From Streptomyces albireticuli (lineage in GTDB: Bacteria; Actinomycetota; Actinomycetes; Streptomycetales; Streptomycetaceae): a stretch of DNA of 64,000 bases. Shown piece by piece: positions 25,611 to 33,841 of this stretch. The position numbers and the translations under genes were made by a program. The notes under the pieces were generated by a model. It made no database searches and was not told where the DNA came from. It worked only from the letters and a program-made list of their open reading frames with translations. Within the stretch, counting starts at the first letter, position 1. The number at the start of each line of letters is the position of its first letter. The stretch covers positions 1,240,001-1,304,000 of the forward strand of contig NZ_CP021744.1 of the NCBI RefSeq assembly GCF_002192455.1. Reading direction: 5' to 3'.

Positions 25611-26222
25611 ATGCCGAGCACACCCGCCAAGGGCCTCTCCACCGACGACGCAGCGGTTCCCACCCCCGCCGGCACAGCCGAACCGATCATGCTGGAACTG
25701 GTCGACGAGACCGGCAGAACCATCGGCACCGCCGAGAAGCTGTCCGCCCACATCGCGCCGGGCAAGCTGCACCGGGCCTTCTCGGTCTTCCTCTTCGACG
25801 ACGCGGGGCGGCTGCTGCTCCAGCGCCGGGCGCTGGGGAAGTACCACTCCCCCGGTGTGTGGTCGAACACCTGCTGCGGCCACCCCTACCCGGACGAGCC
25901 GCCCTTCGTCGCCGCCGCCCGCCGGACGGGTGAGGAGCTCGGTGTCGCGCCCACGCTGATGCGCGAGGCCGGCACGGTGCGGTACAACCACCCGGACCCC
26001 GCGTCCGGCCTGGTCGAGCAGGAGTACAACCACCTCTTCGTCGGGACCGTGGGCGGCGCGCTGCGCCCGGACCCGGAGGAGGTCGAGGAGACGGCCTTCG
26101 TGACCCCGGCCGAGCTGGACGCGCTGCGGGAGAAGTTCACCTTCTCGGCGTGGTTCATGGACGTCCTGGACACCGCGCGGCCCGTGGTGCGTGAGATCAC
26201 CGGGGACGCGGCGGGCTGGTAG
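25611..26222 (+). CDS. idi: Isopentenyl-diphosphate delta-isomerase, type I
   Basis: A 203-residue Nudix-fold isomerase that interconverts IPP and DMAPP. Active-site motifs are WSNTCCGHPYPDE with the catalytic Cys and metal-binding His, and EQEYNHLF with the second His and Glu. ATG 25611 follows GAGGATGGTCA. A roughly 25-residue non-conserved N-terminus precedes the fold. It lies about 10 kb from the hopanoid/MEP operon, on the other strand, and complements it functionally. Its 3' end overlaps the next gene tail-to-tail by 26 nt. Confidence 0.97.
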   Translation: MPSTPAKGLSTDDAAVPTPAGTAEPIMLELVDETGRTIGTAEKLSAHIAPGKLHRAFSVFLFDDAGRLLLQRRALGKYHSPGVWSNTCCGHPYPDEPPFVAAARRTGEELGVAPTLMREAGTVRYNHPDPASGLVEQEYNHLFVGTVGGALRPDPEEVEETAFVTPAELDALREKFTFSAWFMDVLDTARPVVREITGDAAGW

Positions 26223-26697
26223 CCGGAGCGCCGAGCGGCAGGGCGGCCCACACCACCTTGCCGCCGCTCGCGGTGTGCTCCACGTCGCACAGGCCGCCGG
26301 CCTCGTCCGAGATGGCCTTGACCAGCAGCAGCCCCCGGCCGCCGATCTGGTCCTCGCCGGCCTCCAGGGGCTTGGGCCGGTAGGGGTGGTCGTCCTCGAC
26401 GGCCACCCGCACCCAGTCCGGGCCGAGGGAGACCTCCACGGACACCTCCGGGGAGAGCAGCGCCGCGTGCCGCACGGCGTTGGTGACGAGCTCGGAGACG
26501 ATCAGCAGCAGCCCCTGGAGCAGGTCCTCGCCCAGCGCCACCCGCTGGTGCCGGAGCAGGTCGCGGACCGCGTGCCGGGCCCGGGGCACGGAGGAGTCCA
26601 GCGCGGGAGCCGTGAACCGCCAGGCGCCGTCGAACTCGATCGGTCTGCGGGGCGGGGCCTGTCCCGGTTCGGGCGGGACGCTCCCGAGGATTTCCAT
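26197..26697 (-). CDS. ATP-binding anti-sigma-like protein (HATPase_c)
   Basis: A 166-residue RsbW-type ATPase. The N-box is IVSELVTNAVRHA, the G1 region VAVEDDHPYRPKP, and the G2 glycine stretch GGRGLLLVKAI. The start is uncertain: ATG 26697 is used, but an in-frame GTG at 26763 adds 22 residues and neither has a well-placed ribosome-binding site. It is convergent with idi and overlaps its stop by 26 nt. Unlike the ATPase at the window's left end, no HTH partner is adjacent, so its target is unknown. Confidence 0.8.
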   Translation of the reverse strand: MEILGSVPPEPGQAPPRRPIEFDGAWRFTAPALDSSVPRARHAVRDLLRHQRVALGEDLLQGLLLIVSELVTNAVRHAALLSPEVSVEVSLGPDWVRVAVEDDHPYRPKPLEAGEDQIGGRGLLLVKAISDEAGGLCDVEHTASGGKVVWAALPLGAPATSPPRPR

Positions 26698-26824
26698 GTC
26701 CGATACCAACCCCTCACCCTGGTCGACCGCACCCTTGAGTGTTGGGAACCTGAGGGTCCGCACCGGCAGGCTGAACAGAAGTCAGCTTCTATCGACGGGA
26801 TTTGATCGCGTGCGTATGCCACGG

Positions 26825-27460
26825 TCACTCACGCGACTGTTCCTGGCCACCCTGGTCGTTGCTCGCTGAACGATCCGGAACATTTGATTCCGTCACCAGG
26901 TTGACGACGCGCCGCCCGCCGACCCCCAGCGCGATCAGACCGAGCCCGTCGAAGAGCAGGGCGAGCGAGATGAACGTGCCGATGACGTAGAGGCTGCTGT
27001 GCGGCCAGTCACCCAGCACCAGGATGCCCAGCAGCAGCCCGAACGCACCCTGGAGCAGCGTCCAGCCGAACTGCGGCCCGCGCACCACCATGCTGCCCAC
27101 CAGCCGGAAGACACCGCCGGTGAGGAAGAGCAGGGCCGCGAACATCGTCAGCGCCTCGGCGGCCACCTCCGGCCGCCGGATCACCACCACGCCGGCGGCC
27201 ATGTTCAGCGCGGCGACCACCACGCCGAGCCAGAAGAAGCTGCTCTCCCTCGACTGGACCGCGTGCAGCAGGCCGACGAGCCCGCCGATCAGCAGCAGCC
27301 AGCCGAAGAGGATCATCGTGGTGAGGGTCGCGAAACCCACGTAGACCAGGCCCACCAGCCCCGCGAGGACCAGCACGCCACCCAGCAGCGCCAGCACCCC
27401 GAAGCCCCGGTGGAGCCTGCGGCTGCCCGGGTCCCGCGCCCGCCGCGTGCCCTTGGACAT
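26825..27460 (-). CDS. HdeD/DUF308-family membrane protein
   Basis: A 211-residue protein with about six hydrophobic segments arranged as three repeated pairs, characteristic of HdeD (DUF308) proteins linked to acid resistance in enterobacteria. Glycine-rich membrane stretches such as GVLALLGGVLVLAGLVGLVY and ILFGWLLLIGGLVGLLHAV are visible, and the C-terminus is polar. AGGAGG precedes the ATG at 27460. The role in Streptomyces is not established. It stands alone between an ATPase gene on the same strand and a divergent enoyl-CoA hydratase. Confidence 0.85.
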   Translation of the reverse strand: MSKGTRRARDPGSRRLHRGFGVLALLGGVLVLAGLVGLVYVGFATLTTMILFGWLLLIGGLVGLLHAVQSRESSFFWLGVVVAALNMAAGVVVIRRPEVAAEALTMFAALLFLTGGVFRLVGSMVVRGPQFGWTLLQGAFGLLLGILVLGDWPHSSLYVIGTFISLALLFDGLGLIALGVGGRRVVNLVTESNVPDRSASNDQGGQEQSRE

Positions 27461-27535
27461 GAGCGCCTCCTCGTAGCGCCCCCCGCTTGATCATCAGGAC
27501 GGATCGCCCCCACCCTTCCCGGATAGCATCCGGCC

Positions 27536-28291
27536 ATGGAGCCCGCACTGCATCTCGACGTCACCGACGCCACCGCCACCGTCCGCATCGCCAACCCCGC
27601 CAAGCGGAACGCCATGACCACGGCCATGTGGCGGGCCCTGCCCCCGCTCCTGGAGCGCTGCGCGGCCGACCCGGCGGTCCGGGTGCTGGTGCTGACCGGC
27701 GAGGGCGACACCTTCTGCGCGGGCGCGGACATCTCCACGCTCACCGACGGCCCCGACGCCTCCCGCGACCTGGCGGTCGCCGCCGAGGAGGCCCTCGCCG
27801 CCTTCCCCAAGCCGACGGTCGCCGCCGTGCGCGGCTACTGCGTGGGCGGCGGCTGCCAGCTCGCGGCGGCGTGCGACCTGCGCTTCGCCGCCGAGGGGGC
27901 GTCCTTCGGGATCACCCCGGCCAAGCTGGGGATCGTCTACGCGGCCTCGTCCACCCGGCGGCTGGTCGAGCTGGTCGGCCCGGCGACGGCCAAATACCTG
28001 CTGTTCTCGGCCGAATTGATCGACACCGGGCGGGCGCTGCGCACGGGCCTGGTGGACGAGGTGTGGCCGGCGGAGGCGCTCGACAAGAGGGTGGCGGAGT
28101 TCGCGGCGGTGCTCGCCTCGCGGTCCCAGCTCACGCAGGTGGCGGCGAAGGAGTTCGCGGCGGCGCCCCTGGCGGGGACGGACCGGCTGGCGCACTGGGA
28201 GGCGCAGGGGCGGGGCAGCGGGGAGGCGGCGGAGGGGGTCTCGGCGTTCCTGGAGCGGCGGGCTCCGCGCTTCGGGTGGACGGTGGGCTGA
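27536..28291 (+). CDS. Enoyl-CoA hydratase/isomerase family protein
   Basis: A 251-residue crotonase-fold enzyme acting on CoA thioesters. The oxyanion-hole motifs are TFCAGADISTL (about residue 60) and RGYCVGGGCQLAAACDLRFA (about residue 100). The position of the second catalytic Glu is occupied by the AKLGIVYA stretch, where canonical hydratases have PE, so hydratase activity is doubtful and isomerase or hydrolase activity is possible. A TAGCAT box (27524-27529) ends 6 nt before the ATG with no ribosome-binding site, suggesting a leaderless mRNA. Confidence 0.88.
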   Translation: MEPALHLDVTDATATVRIANPAKRNAMTTAMWRALPPLLERCAADPAVRVLVLTGEGDTFCAGADISTLTDGPDASRDLAVAAEEALAAFPKPTVAAVRGYCVGGGCQLAAACDLRFAAEGASFGITPAKLGIVYAASSTRRLVELVGPATAKYLLFSAELIDTGRALRTGLVDEVWPAEALDKRVAEFAAVLASRSQLTQVAAKEFAAAPLAGTDRLAHWEAQGRGSGEAAEGVSAFLERRAPRFGWTVG

Positions 28292-28302
28292 GGCCGCGCG
28301 GC

Positions 28303-28326
28303 GGGGCGGGCCGGCCGGCCCGCCCC
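28303..28326. terminator. Bidirectional hairpin
   Basis: GGGGCGGGCC-GGCC-GGCCCGCCCC is a perfect 10-bp stem between the convergent enoyl-CoA hydratase and SnoaL-like genes. Confidence 0.65.
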
Positions 28327-28336
28327 GGGGTTCCGC

Positions 28337-29035
28337 TCAGAGCTGCACGACGTCCAGCGCGCGCAGCAGGCTCAGCAGGTCGTACGTCCACCACCCCTCG
28401 CAGATCCTCCCGTCGCGGAACGAGAAGACGGTCACGCCCTCCATCTCGCCCACCCGCCCCGTGGGCGCGAGGCCCATGAAGTCGCCGTGGTGGGTGCCGC
28501 GCCACGTCCAGCGCGTGGCGACCCGGTCGCCCTCGGCCGTCTGGTCGTGGAGGGTGAAGCCGAAGTCGAACGCCGCCCGCCAGCCGGCGACGTCCTGCTT
28601 GACGACGTCGGAACCGACGGTGGTGTCCTGCGTCTTCGCGATGTCGTGGTCGCGGTAATCGGTGGTGAACAGCTCGTCGACGAGGGCGAGGTCGCCGCCG
28701 ACGGCTATGTCCTCGAAGAACCGGCGGACCGTCGTCTTGTTGAGCTGCTCGTCCCGGACCACGTCGAGATCGGTGAAGGTCGGCATGCCGTCGCAGAGGG
28801 CGACCATCTCCTCGAAGACGCGGTTGGTCTCCGGCAGGCCGGAGTTCCTCATCGCGTCCTCGTAGGACGGGAACTCTACGATCTCCACGTAGTGGTCGCT
28901 CCGGGCGCGGTCCCGGCCGACGACCGAGTGGGTGGCGGTGCGCCTGCCCTCGGTCAGCTCCAGCCACCGGTCCATGAGCCGGTCCATGTCGTCGTATCTA
29001 CGGGTCGTGCAGTCGATCAGCTGTAGGAATGCCAT
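28337..29035 (-). CDS. Fusion of ABM-like domain and SnoaL-like ester cyclase
   Basis: A 232-residue protein with two parts. Residues 1 to about 95 look like a dimeric alpha-beta-barrel (ABM-like) domain with HYVEIVEFPSYEDAMRNSG. Residues about 100-232 form a SnoaL/NTF2-like domain with RRFFEDIAVGGDLALVDEL, FTTDYRDHD and the TRWTWRGTHHGDFMGLAPTG signature of the polyketide-cyclase-like ester cyclase family. ATG 29035 has GGGAGG 5 nt upstream. Many proteins of this family have no known substrate; the fusion of the two small folds is the unusual point. Confidence 0.75.
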   Translation of the reverse strand: MAFLQLIDCTTRRYDDMDRLMDRWLELTEGRRTATHSVVGRDRARSDHYVEIVEFPSYEDAMRNSGLPETNRVFEEMVALCDGMPTFTDLDVVRDEQLNKTTVRRFFEDIAVGGDLALVDELFTTDYRDHDIAKTQDTTVGSDVVKQDVAGWRAAFDFGFTLHDQTAEGDRVATRWTWRGTHHGDFMGLAPTGRVGEMEGVTVFSFRDGRICEGWWTYDLLSLLRALDVVQL

Positions 29036-29129
29036 GACGCCTCCCGGGAGACATGTCCATTTTATGTCCCGGGAGGCGCCATGGGCGCGGTGGTCCGGAC
29101 CCCCGTACCGGACCACCGCGGGCCGGGGA

Positions 29130-29750
29130 TCACACCGTGGCGCGCCATTCGGCGACGATGTCGGCCGGGGCCTTCTCCGGCGAGCCTGCGTCGTACGGCG
29201 GCTGCGGGTCGTACTCGATGAGCAGCTGCACGCTCTGGGCGGCGCGGTCGCCCGCGATGCGGCCCAGGAGCGTCAGCCCCATGTCGATGCCGGAGGAGAC
29301 ACCGGCGGAGGTGACGTACTTGCCGTCCGTGACCACCCGCTCCCCCGTCGGCTCGGCCCCGAAGGAGGCCAGCGTCTCCAGGGCCAGCCAGTGCGAGGTG
29401 GCGCGGCGGCCCTTGAGCAGCCCGGCGGCGCCGAGGACCAGGGAGCCGGTGCACACCGACGTCGTCCACGTCGACGTCGCGTCGACCGCGCGCAGCCACT
29501 CCTGGACCGCGCCGGGCGCCATCACGCCGCTGGTGTCGGCCCCGCCGGGCACGACGACGATGTCGGGCCGGGTGACCTCGGTCAGGGCGGCCTCGGCGAC
29601 GAGGGCGAGGTTGTCGGACTCGTTGCGCACGGGCCCGGGGTGCTCGGCGACGAGGACGGTCTCGGCGCCGGGGAGGCGGCTGAGCGTGTCGAACGGGCCT
29701 ATGGCGTCGAGGGCGGTGAATCCCGGGTAGAGCAGGATGGCGATCTGCAC
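29130..29750 (-). CDS. DJ-1/PfpI-family protein (isonitrile-hydratase-like)
   Basis: A 206-residue DJ-1/PfpI glutaminase-fold protein. The nucleophile elbow carries Cys in TTSVCTGSLVLGAAGLLKG, and the strand-1 motif is IAILLYPGFTALDAIGPFD. It closely resembles the N-terminal domain of GlxA regulators and InhA-type isonitrile hydratases but lacks the AraC HTH. The gene directly follows a GlxA-type regulator on the same strand (103 nt gap) that could control it. The leader contains GATC-rich direct repeats. Confidence 0.88.
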   Translation of the reverse strand: MQIAILLYPGFTALDAIGPFDTLSRLPGAETVLVAEHPGPVRNESDNLALVAEAALTEVTRPDIVVVPGGADTSGVMAPGAVQEWLRAVDATSTWTTSVCTGSLVLGAAGLLKGRRATSHWLALETLASFGAEPTGERVVTDGKYVTSAGVSSGIDMGLTLLGRIAGDRAAQSVQLLIEYDPQPPYDAGSPEKAPADIVAEWRATV

Positions 29751-29765
29751 GGCATCCCTTTCGGT

Positions 29766-29791
29766 CGGATCGGATCGAGCCGGATCGGATC
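29766..29791. repeat. Direct repeat in PfpI leader
   Basis: CGGATCGGATC occurs at 29766-29776 and again at 29781-29791 (15-bp period), followed by further degenerate CAGGTC repeats to about 29811. It lies 16 nt upstream of the PfpI gene start. It may be a regulator binding region or slippage-derived low-complexity DNA. Confidence 0.45.
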
Positions 29792-29853
29792 AGGTCGGGC
29801 CAGGTCAGGCCGGAAAGGTCATGAGGGCCCGTTCCCGGGCGGTGCGGCCGGCG

Positions 29854-30825
29854 TCAGGCCGTCAGCAGCGTGAGGGGCCGGAAGCGCCGCCGGTACTCCG
29901 CGGGCGCGGTGCCGAGCGTCCGGACGAAGGCCCGGCGCATGGCCTCCGGCGTGCCGTAGCCGCAGGCGCGGGAGACCTCCTCGACGCCGTCGGTGGTGTC
30001 CTCCAGGAGCCGGCGCGCGGCCTCCAGGCGGATCCGGTCGACGTAGCGGCCGGGCGTCATGCCGACCTCGCTGCGGAAGGCGCGGGCGAAGTGCCGGGGC
30101 GAGAGGTTGGCGCGGGCCGCGAGGGCCTCCACGGACAGGTCACCGTCGGGGTGCTCGGCGATCCACTGCTGGACGTCCCGCAGCGGTCTGCGGTGGGCGC
30201 TCTGGGCGGCGAGCTGGGCGCTGAACTGGGCCTGGTTGCCGGGTCTGCGCAGGAAGACGACGAGACCGCGGGCGACGGCGAGGGCGAGGTCCCGGCCCAG
30301 GTCCTCCTCGACGAGGGCGAGCGCGAGGTCGATACCGGCCGTGACGCCCGCCGAGGTGGCGACCTTGCCGTCGCGTACGTATATGGGGTCGGGCTCCACG
30401 CGCACGGCCGGGTGCCGGTGGGCCAGCGTCTCGCAGAAGGCCCAGTGGGTGGTGACGCGGCGGCCGTCGAGCAGCCCGGCCCCGGCGAGCACGAACGTCC
30501 CGGTGCACACGGAGACCAGCCGCTCGGCCTCCGGACCCCGCTCGCGGAGCCACGCGTAGAGGCCGGGGTCCAGGTCGTGGACGCCCTCGCCGCCGGGGAC
30601 GAGCAGGGTGTGCGGGGTCTCCGCGTCGGTGAGCGCGAGGTCGGGCGTCAGCATCAGGCCGCTGCTGGTACGGACGGGCCCGCCGTCGAGCGTCGCGGTG
30701 CGCACCTCGTACGCCGGCTCGCCGGTCACCACCCGAGGTGTGTCGAACACTTCGAGCGGGCCGGTGACATCGAGACTCTGGACGCCCTCGAAGAGGACGA
30801 TGAGCACGGTGCGACAGGGCGTCAT
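29854..30825 (-). CDS. GlxA-family transcriptional regulator (DJ-1 domain plus AraC HTH)
   Basis: A 323-residue regulator. The N-terminal DJ-1/PfpI-like domain has SVCTGTFVLAGAGLLDG with the Cys retained. The C-terminal AraC/XylS HTH pair spans about residues 215-320 (RANLSPRHFARAFRSEVGMT and VSRACGYGTPEAMRRAFVRT). I chose ATG 30825, 7 nt after AGGA, although the frame is open to 30996. It precedes the PfpI gene and is divergent from the SCO6745-like gene, either of which it could regulate. Confidence 0.9.
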   Translation of the reverse strand: MTPCRTVLIVLFEGVQSLDVTGPLEVFDTPRVVTGEPAYEVRTATLDGGPVRTSSGLMLTPDLALTDAETPHTLLVPGGEGVHDLDPGLYAWLRERGPEAERLVSVCTGTFVLAGAGLLDGRRVTTHWAFCETLAHRHPAVRVEPDPIYVRDGKVATSAGVTAGIDLALALVEEDLGRDLALAVARGLVVFLRRPGNQAQFSAQLAAQSAHRRPLRDVQQWIAEHPDGDLSVEALAARANLSPRHFARAFRSEVGMTPGRYVDRIRLEAARRLLEDTTDGVEEVSRACGYGTPEAMRRAFVRTLGTAPAEYRRRFRPLTLLTA

Positions 30826-30936
30826 GGGACCATCCTGACCGCGCCCCCGGAACAGCCGCAATGACGGATACCCCACCTTTCCTGCCATCGCGCCGCCCCC
30901 CTTCCCGCCATACCAACCAGTCGGTAGCGTGCGGCC

Positions 30937-31800
30937 ATGACCACTCTCCCGCCGCGGGCCGGCCGTCGCTGTCACAACTTCCTCAACCCCCTGCACTCCA
31001 CGGTGTACTTCTCCCCCGACCTCCTCACGGAGATGGCCGCGATCGGTGTGGCGGACCGGCGCGGCGCCTACTTCGCGTCACGGGCGGCCGCCCTCGGCCG
31101 GGTGGGCGCGGGCGCGGTCACCGCGACGTTCTACGGCTTCGCGCCCTCGCTGGTCGCCCGGCACGTCCCGGCCGTCTGGGACACCGCCGCGCCGGAGACG
31201 GTCCTCCCGGCCCGGCTGCGCGCCGTCGACAGCACCCTGCGCAGGCTGCTCGGCGACGACGCCGTGACCTCGGCGGACATGGCCGAGGCCGCGGAGCTGG
31301 CCCTGCGCGCCGCCGAGGCCTGCTCCCCCGCCGCCCGCCCGCTGTACGCGGCCCACGCCGGTCTGCCCGTGCCGGAGGCGCCGCACCTGGCCTTCTGGCA
31401 CGCCGCCACCCTGCTGCGCGAGCACCGCGGCGACGGACACCTGACGGCGCTGCTGCGGGCCGGGCTCGACCCCGTGGAGTCGCTCCTCAGCCACCAGGCG
31501 AGCGGCCACGGGATGAGCCCGAAGTGGGTCCTCGCCACGCGCGGCTGGAGCGAGGAGGAGCTGACCGCGGGACAGGAGCGGCTGCGCGGGCGGGGGTTGC
31601 TGGCCGCCGACGGGGAGCTGACGGAGGAGGGGCTCGGGCTGCGCAAGGATCTGGAGGACGAGACGGACCGCCTGGACGCGGCCCCGTACGAGCACCTGGG
31701 CGCGGCGGGCGTGGCCCGGCTCACGGAGCTGGCCGGTGGCTTCGCGGCGGCGGCGTTCGCGGCGGGCGCCTTCCCGGCGGACCTGGTCGGCAAGGGCTGA
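30937..31800 (+). CDS. SCO6745-family protein of unknown function
   Basis: A 287-residue protein I recall as the SCO6745 family, common in actinobacteria. It begins RRCHNFLNPLHSTVYFSPD and is mostly helical, with a winged-helix-like C-terminal third (WSEEELTAGQERLRGRGLLA). A conserved GHGMSP motif lies near residue 190. No catalytic motif is evident. A TAGCGT box (30925-30930) ends 6 nt before ATG with no ribosome-binding site, so it is probably translated from a leaderless mRNA. It is divergent from the GlxA-type regulator, with 111 nt between starts. Confidence 0.75.
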   Translation: MTTLPPRAGRRCHNFLNPLHSTVYFSPDLLTEMAAIGVADRRGAYFASRAAALGRVGAGAVTATFYGFAPSLVARHVPAVWDTAAPETVLPARLRAVDSTLRRLLGDDAVTSADMAEAAELALRAAEACSPAARPLYAAHAGLPVPEAPHLAFWHAATLLREHRGDGHLTALLRAGLDPVESLLSHQASGHGMSPKWVLATRGWSEEELTAGQERLRGRGLLAADGELTEEGLGLRKDLEDETDRLDAAPYEHLGAAGVARLTELAGGFAAAAFAAGAFPADLVGKG

Positions 31801-31824
31801 CGCGACTCCGCGGGGTGGCGGCGC

Positions 31825-32994
31825 TCAGCCGGTGCGAGCGGGGCGCGGGTCGGGCAGGGTGCCGTCCGGCCAGAGGCTGTCGGGGAAGACGGCCTCGTCG
31901 GAGTCGGTGTCGGGCAGGAGGGTGGCGAGCATCCGCCGGGCCGCCCTCGCATTGTCGGCGGCGCGGGGCAGCATGACGCTTTCGTAGGAGTCGAGGGCCT
32001 CGTCGACGGTGGGGTGGTCGATGACGGCCCGGGCGAGTTCGGCGCCGTCGAGCAGGGCGAGGTTGGCGCCGACGCCGGCGGGCGGCATCAGGTGGGCGGC
32101 GTCGCCGAGCAGGGTGACGCCGGGGACGCGCTGCCAGGAGTGGGGCACGGGGAGGACGAACATGGGGCGGTCGATGAAGCCGCCCTCGTTGTCGCGCAGG
32201 ATGTCCAGCAGGCTCTCGTGCCAGCCCTGGTACCGGGCGAGGAGGCGGGCGCGTACGGCTTCGGTGTCCGCGAGGTCGAGGCCGGCGTGCCAGTCCTGGG
32301 GGCCGCGGAAGGTGATGTAGGCGCGGACGTGCCCGTCACTGTTGCGTTGCAGCACCAGGCTGTGGCCGCCCGCCTTGGCCGACATGGTGCCGCGGCCGAC
32401 CAGGCGGGCGATGCCGGGGTGCCGGCGGTCGACATCGTCGAAGCGGGCCTCCACCATCGTGACGCCGGCGTAGGAGGGCTGGGCGTCGGAGAGCGCGGGG
32501 CGTACCCGGGACCAGGCGCCGTCGGCGCCGACGACCAGGTCGAACTCCTCGGTGGTGCGGTCGTGGTGGTGCAGGCGGGCGGTGCCGCGGGGCAGTGGGG
32601 TGACGGCCCTTACGGAGTGGCCCCAGCGGACCGTGCCGGGGGTGAGGGAGTCCAGCAGGAGCGTGCGCAGCCGGCCGCGGTCGATCTCGGGCCTGCTCAG
32701 GTCGTCCTCGTCGGCCCGGTCGTGGCGTATCAGGGTCGCGTGGCGGTCGTACAGGCGCCACTCCTGGCCTTCGGGCCGGGACAGGGCGAGGAATCGGTCG
32801 AACAGTCCGGCCGCGCGCAGGGCGGCCTGGCCGGTGTCCGCGTCGATGTCGAGGGTGCCGCCCTGCGCGCGGGAGCGGGGGCCGGTGTCCCGCTCGAAGA
32901 CCGTGACCGGCGCGCCGTGCCGCTGGAGGACGCGCGCGCAGACGAGGCCGCCGAGGCCGGCGCCGGCGATCGCGATGCGAGGGGTGGTGGACAT
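31825..32994 (-). CDS. FAD-dependent aromatic-type monooxygenase (TetX/PHBH class)
   Basis: A 389-residue group A flavoprotein monooxygenase. The FAD motif is IAIAGAGLGGLVCARVL at the N-terminus. The DG motif is FDLVVGADGAWSRVRP, and the GD motif is VTLLGDAAHLMPPAGVGANL. It most resembles TetX-like and related hydroxylases; the substrate is unknown. ATG 32994 is preferred over the longer frame to 33069. It is divergent from a TetR regulator, an arrangement typical of autoregulated detoxification or resistance genes. Confidence 0.9.
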   Translation of the reverse strand: MSTTPRIAIAGAGLGGLVCARVLQRHGAPVTVFERDTGPRSRAQGGTLDIDADTGQAALRAAGLFDRFLALSRPEGQEWRLYDRHATLIRHDRADEDDLSRPEIDRGRLRTLLLDSLTPGTVRWGHSVRAVTPLPRGTARLHHHDRTTEEFDLVVGADGAWSRVRPALSDAQPSYAGVTMVEARFDDVDRRHPGIARLVGRGTMSAKAGGHSLVLQRNSDGHVRAYITFRGPQDWHAGLDLADTEAVRARLLARYQGWHESLLDILRDNEGGFIDRPMFVLPVPHSWQRVPGVTLLGDAAHLMPPAGVGANLALLDGAELARAVIDHPTVDEALDSYESVMLPRAADNARAARRMLATLLPDTDSDEAVFPDSLWPDGTLPDPRPARTG

Positions 32995-33096
32995 GAGGGG
33001 CACGCTCCGTTCGACGGTGGAAGAGGGTGCGGTGCTGGTGTCCGGTCCACAGAAGCACAGTCGATCCAAACGTACAACCGCTCCGACTTTTTATCG

Positions 33097-33112
33097 GATC
33101 GCCTTTACGATC
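33097..33112. promoter_or_regulatory. Candidate TetR operator GATCG-N6-CGATC
   Basis: The inverted repeat GATCG-N6-CGATC lies in the 146-bp divergent gap between the FAD monooxygenase and TetR starts, in an AT-rich patch. It ends 28 nt before the TetR ATG and would overlap its -35 region. CCCC-TCAA-GGGG follows at 33117-33128. Confidence 0.45.
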
Positions 33113-33140
33113 GAATCCCCTCAAGGGGTAGGGTGGGAGC

Positions 33141-33746
33141 ATGGCCGAGACAACGACAGGGCGCCGCGAACGCAAGAAGGCGCTGACCAGGCAGGCCCTG
33201 GCGGACGCCGCGGTGCGGCTGTTCACCGAGCGCGGCTTCGACGACGTCGGGGTACGTGAGGTGGCGGAAGCGGCCGACGTCTCGCTGAGCACGCTCTTCA
33301 AGCACTTCCCCAGCAAGGAAGCCCTCGTCTTCGACCTGGACGCGGACATCGAGAGCGCCCTGGTCGCCGCCGTTCGCGACCGGGCCCCCGGTCAGCCCGT
33401 GCTGCACGCCCTGCGCGACCACATGGTGCGCAGCCGTACCGCCGTGCGGACCGACGACCCCGTGTTCGTCCTCGTCGAATCCACCCCCGCGCTGCGGGAC
33501 TACGCCCGGCGCATGTGGTCACGCCACGAGCGGACACTGGCCGCCGTCCTCGCCGAGGCCACCGGACTCGCCCCGGAGGACCCCGCCGTCACCGGCCTGG
33601 CACGCTTCGCCCTGGAAGTCCCCGCCCTCGCCCGCGCGAGCGAGGACCCGGCCCGCACCACACACGACGTGTTCACCCTGCTGGAACACGGCTGGGCCGC
33701 CACCCCTCTGGCGCGACAGGAGGACCGCCCCGGCCGGGACGGGTGA
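33141..33746 (+). CDS. TetR-family transcriptional repressor
   Basis: A 201-residue TetR regulator. The N-terminal HTH includes LADAAVRLFTERGFDDVGVR and ADVSLSTLFKHFPSKEAL, a textbook TetR helix-turn-helix. The C-terminal ligand domain is divergent. A TAGGGT box (33129-33134) ends 6 nt before the ATG; the intervening GGGAGC is too close to serve as a normal ribosome-binding site, so a leaderless mRNA is likely. It probably represses the divergent FAD monooxygenase gene and itself. Confidence 0.93.
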   Translation: MAETTTGRRERKKALTRQALADAAVRLFTERGFDDVGVREVAEAADVSLSTLFKHFPSKEALVFDLDADIESALVAAVRDRAPGQPVLHALRDHMVRSRTAVRTDDPVFVLVESTPALRDYARRMWSRHERTLAAVLAEATGLAPEDPAVTGLARFALEVPALARASEDPARTTHDVFTLLEHGWAATPLARQEDRPGRDG

Positions 33747-33841
33747 CCGCCGGGCCCGGCGCCCCGCGGGTGGCGGGCCGCGCTGTCGGCGGCACCTGCC
33801 ACAATGCAGACCGCAGCTCGAAGAGAAAGCGGAGCGTGATC

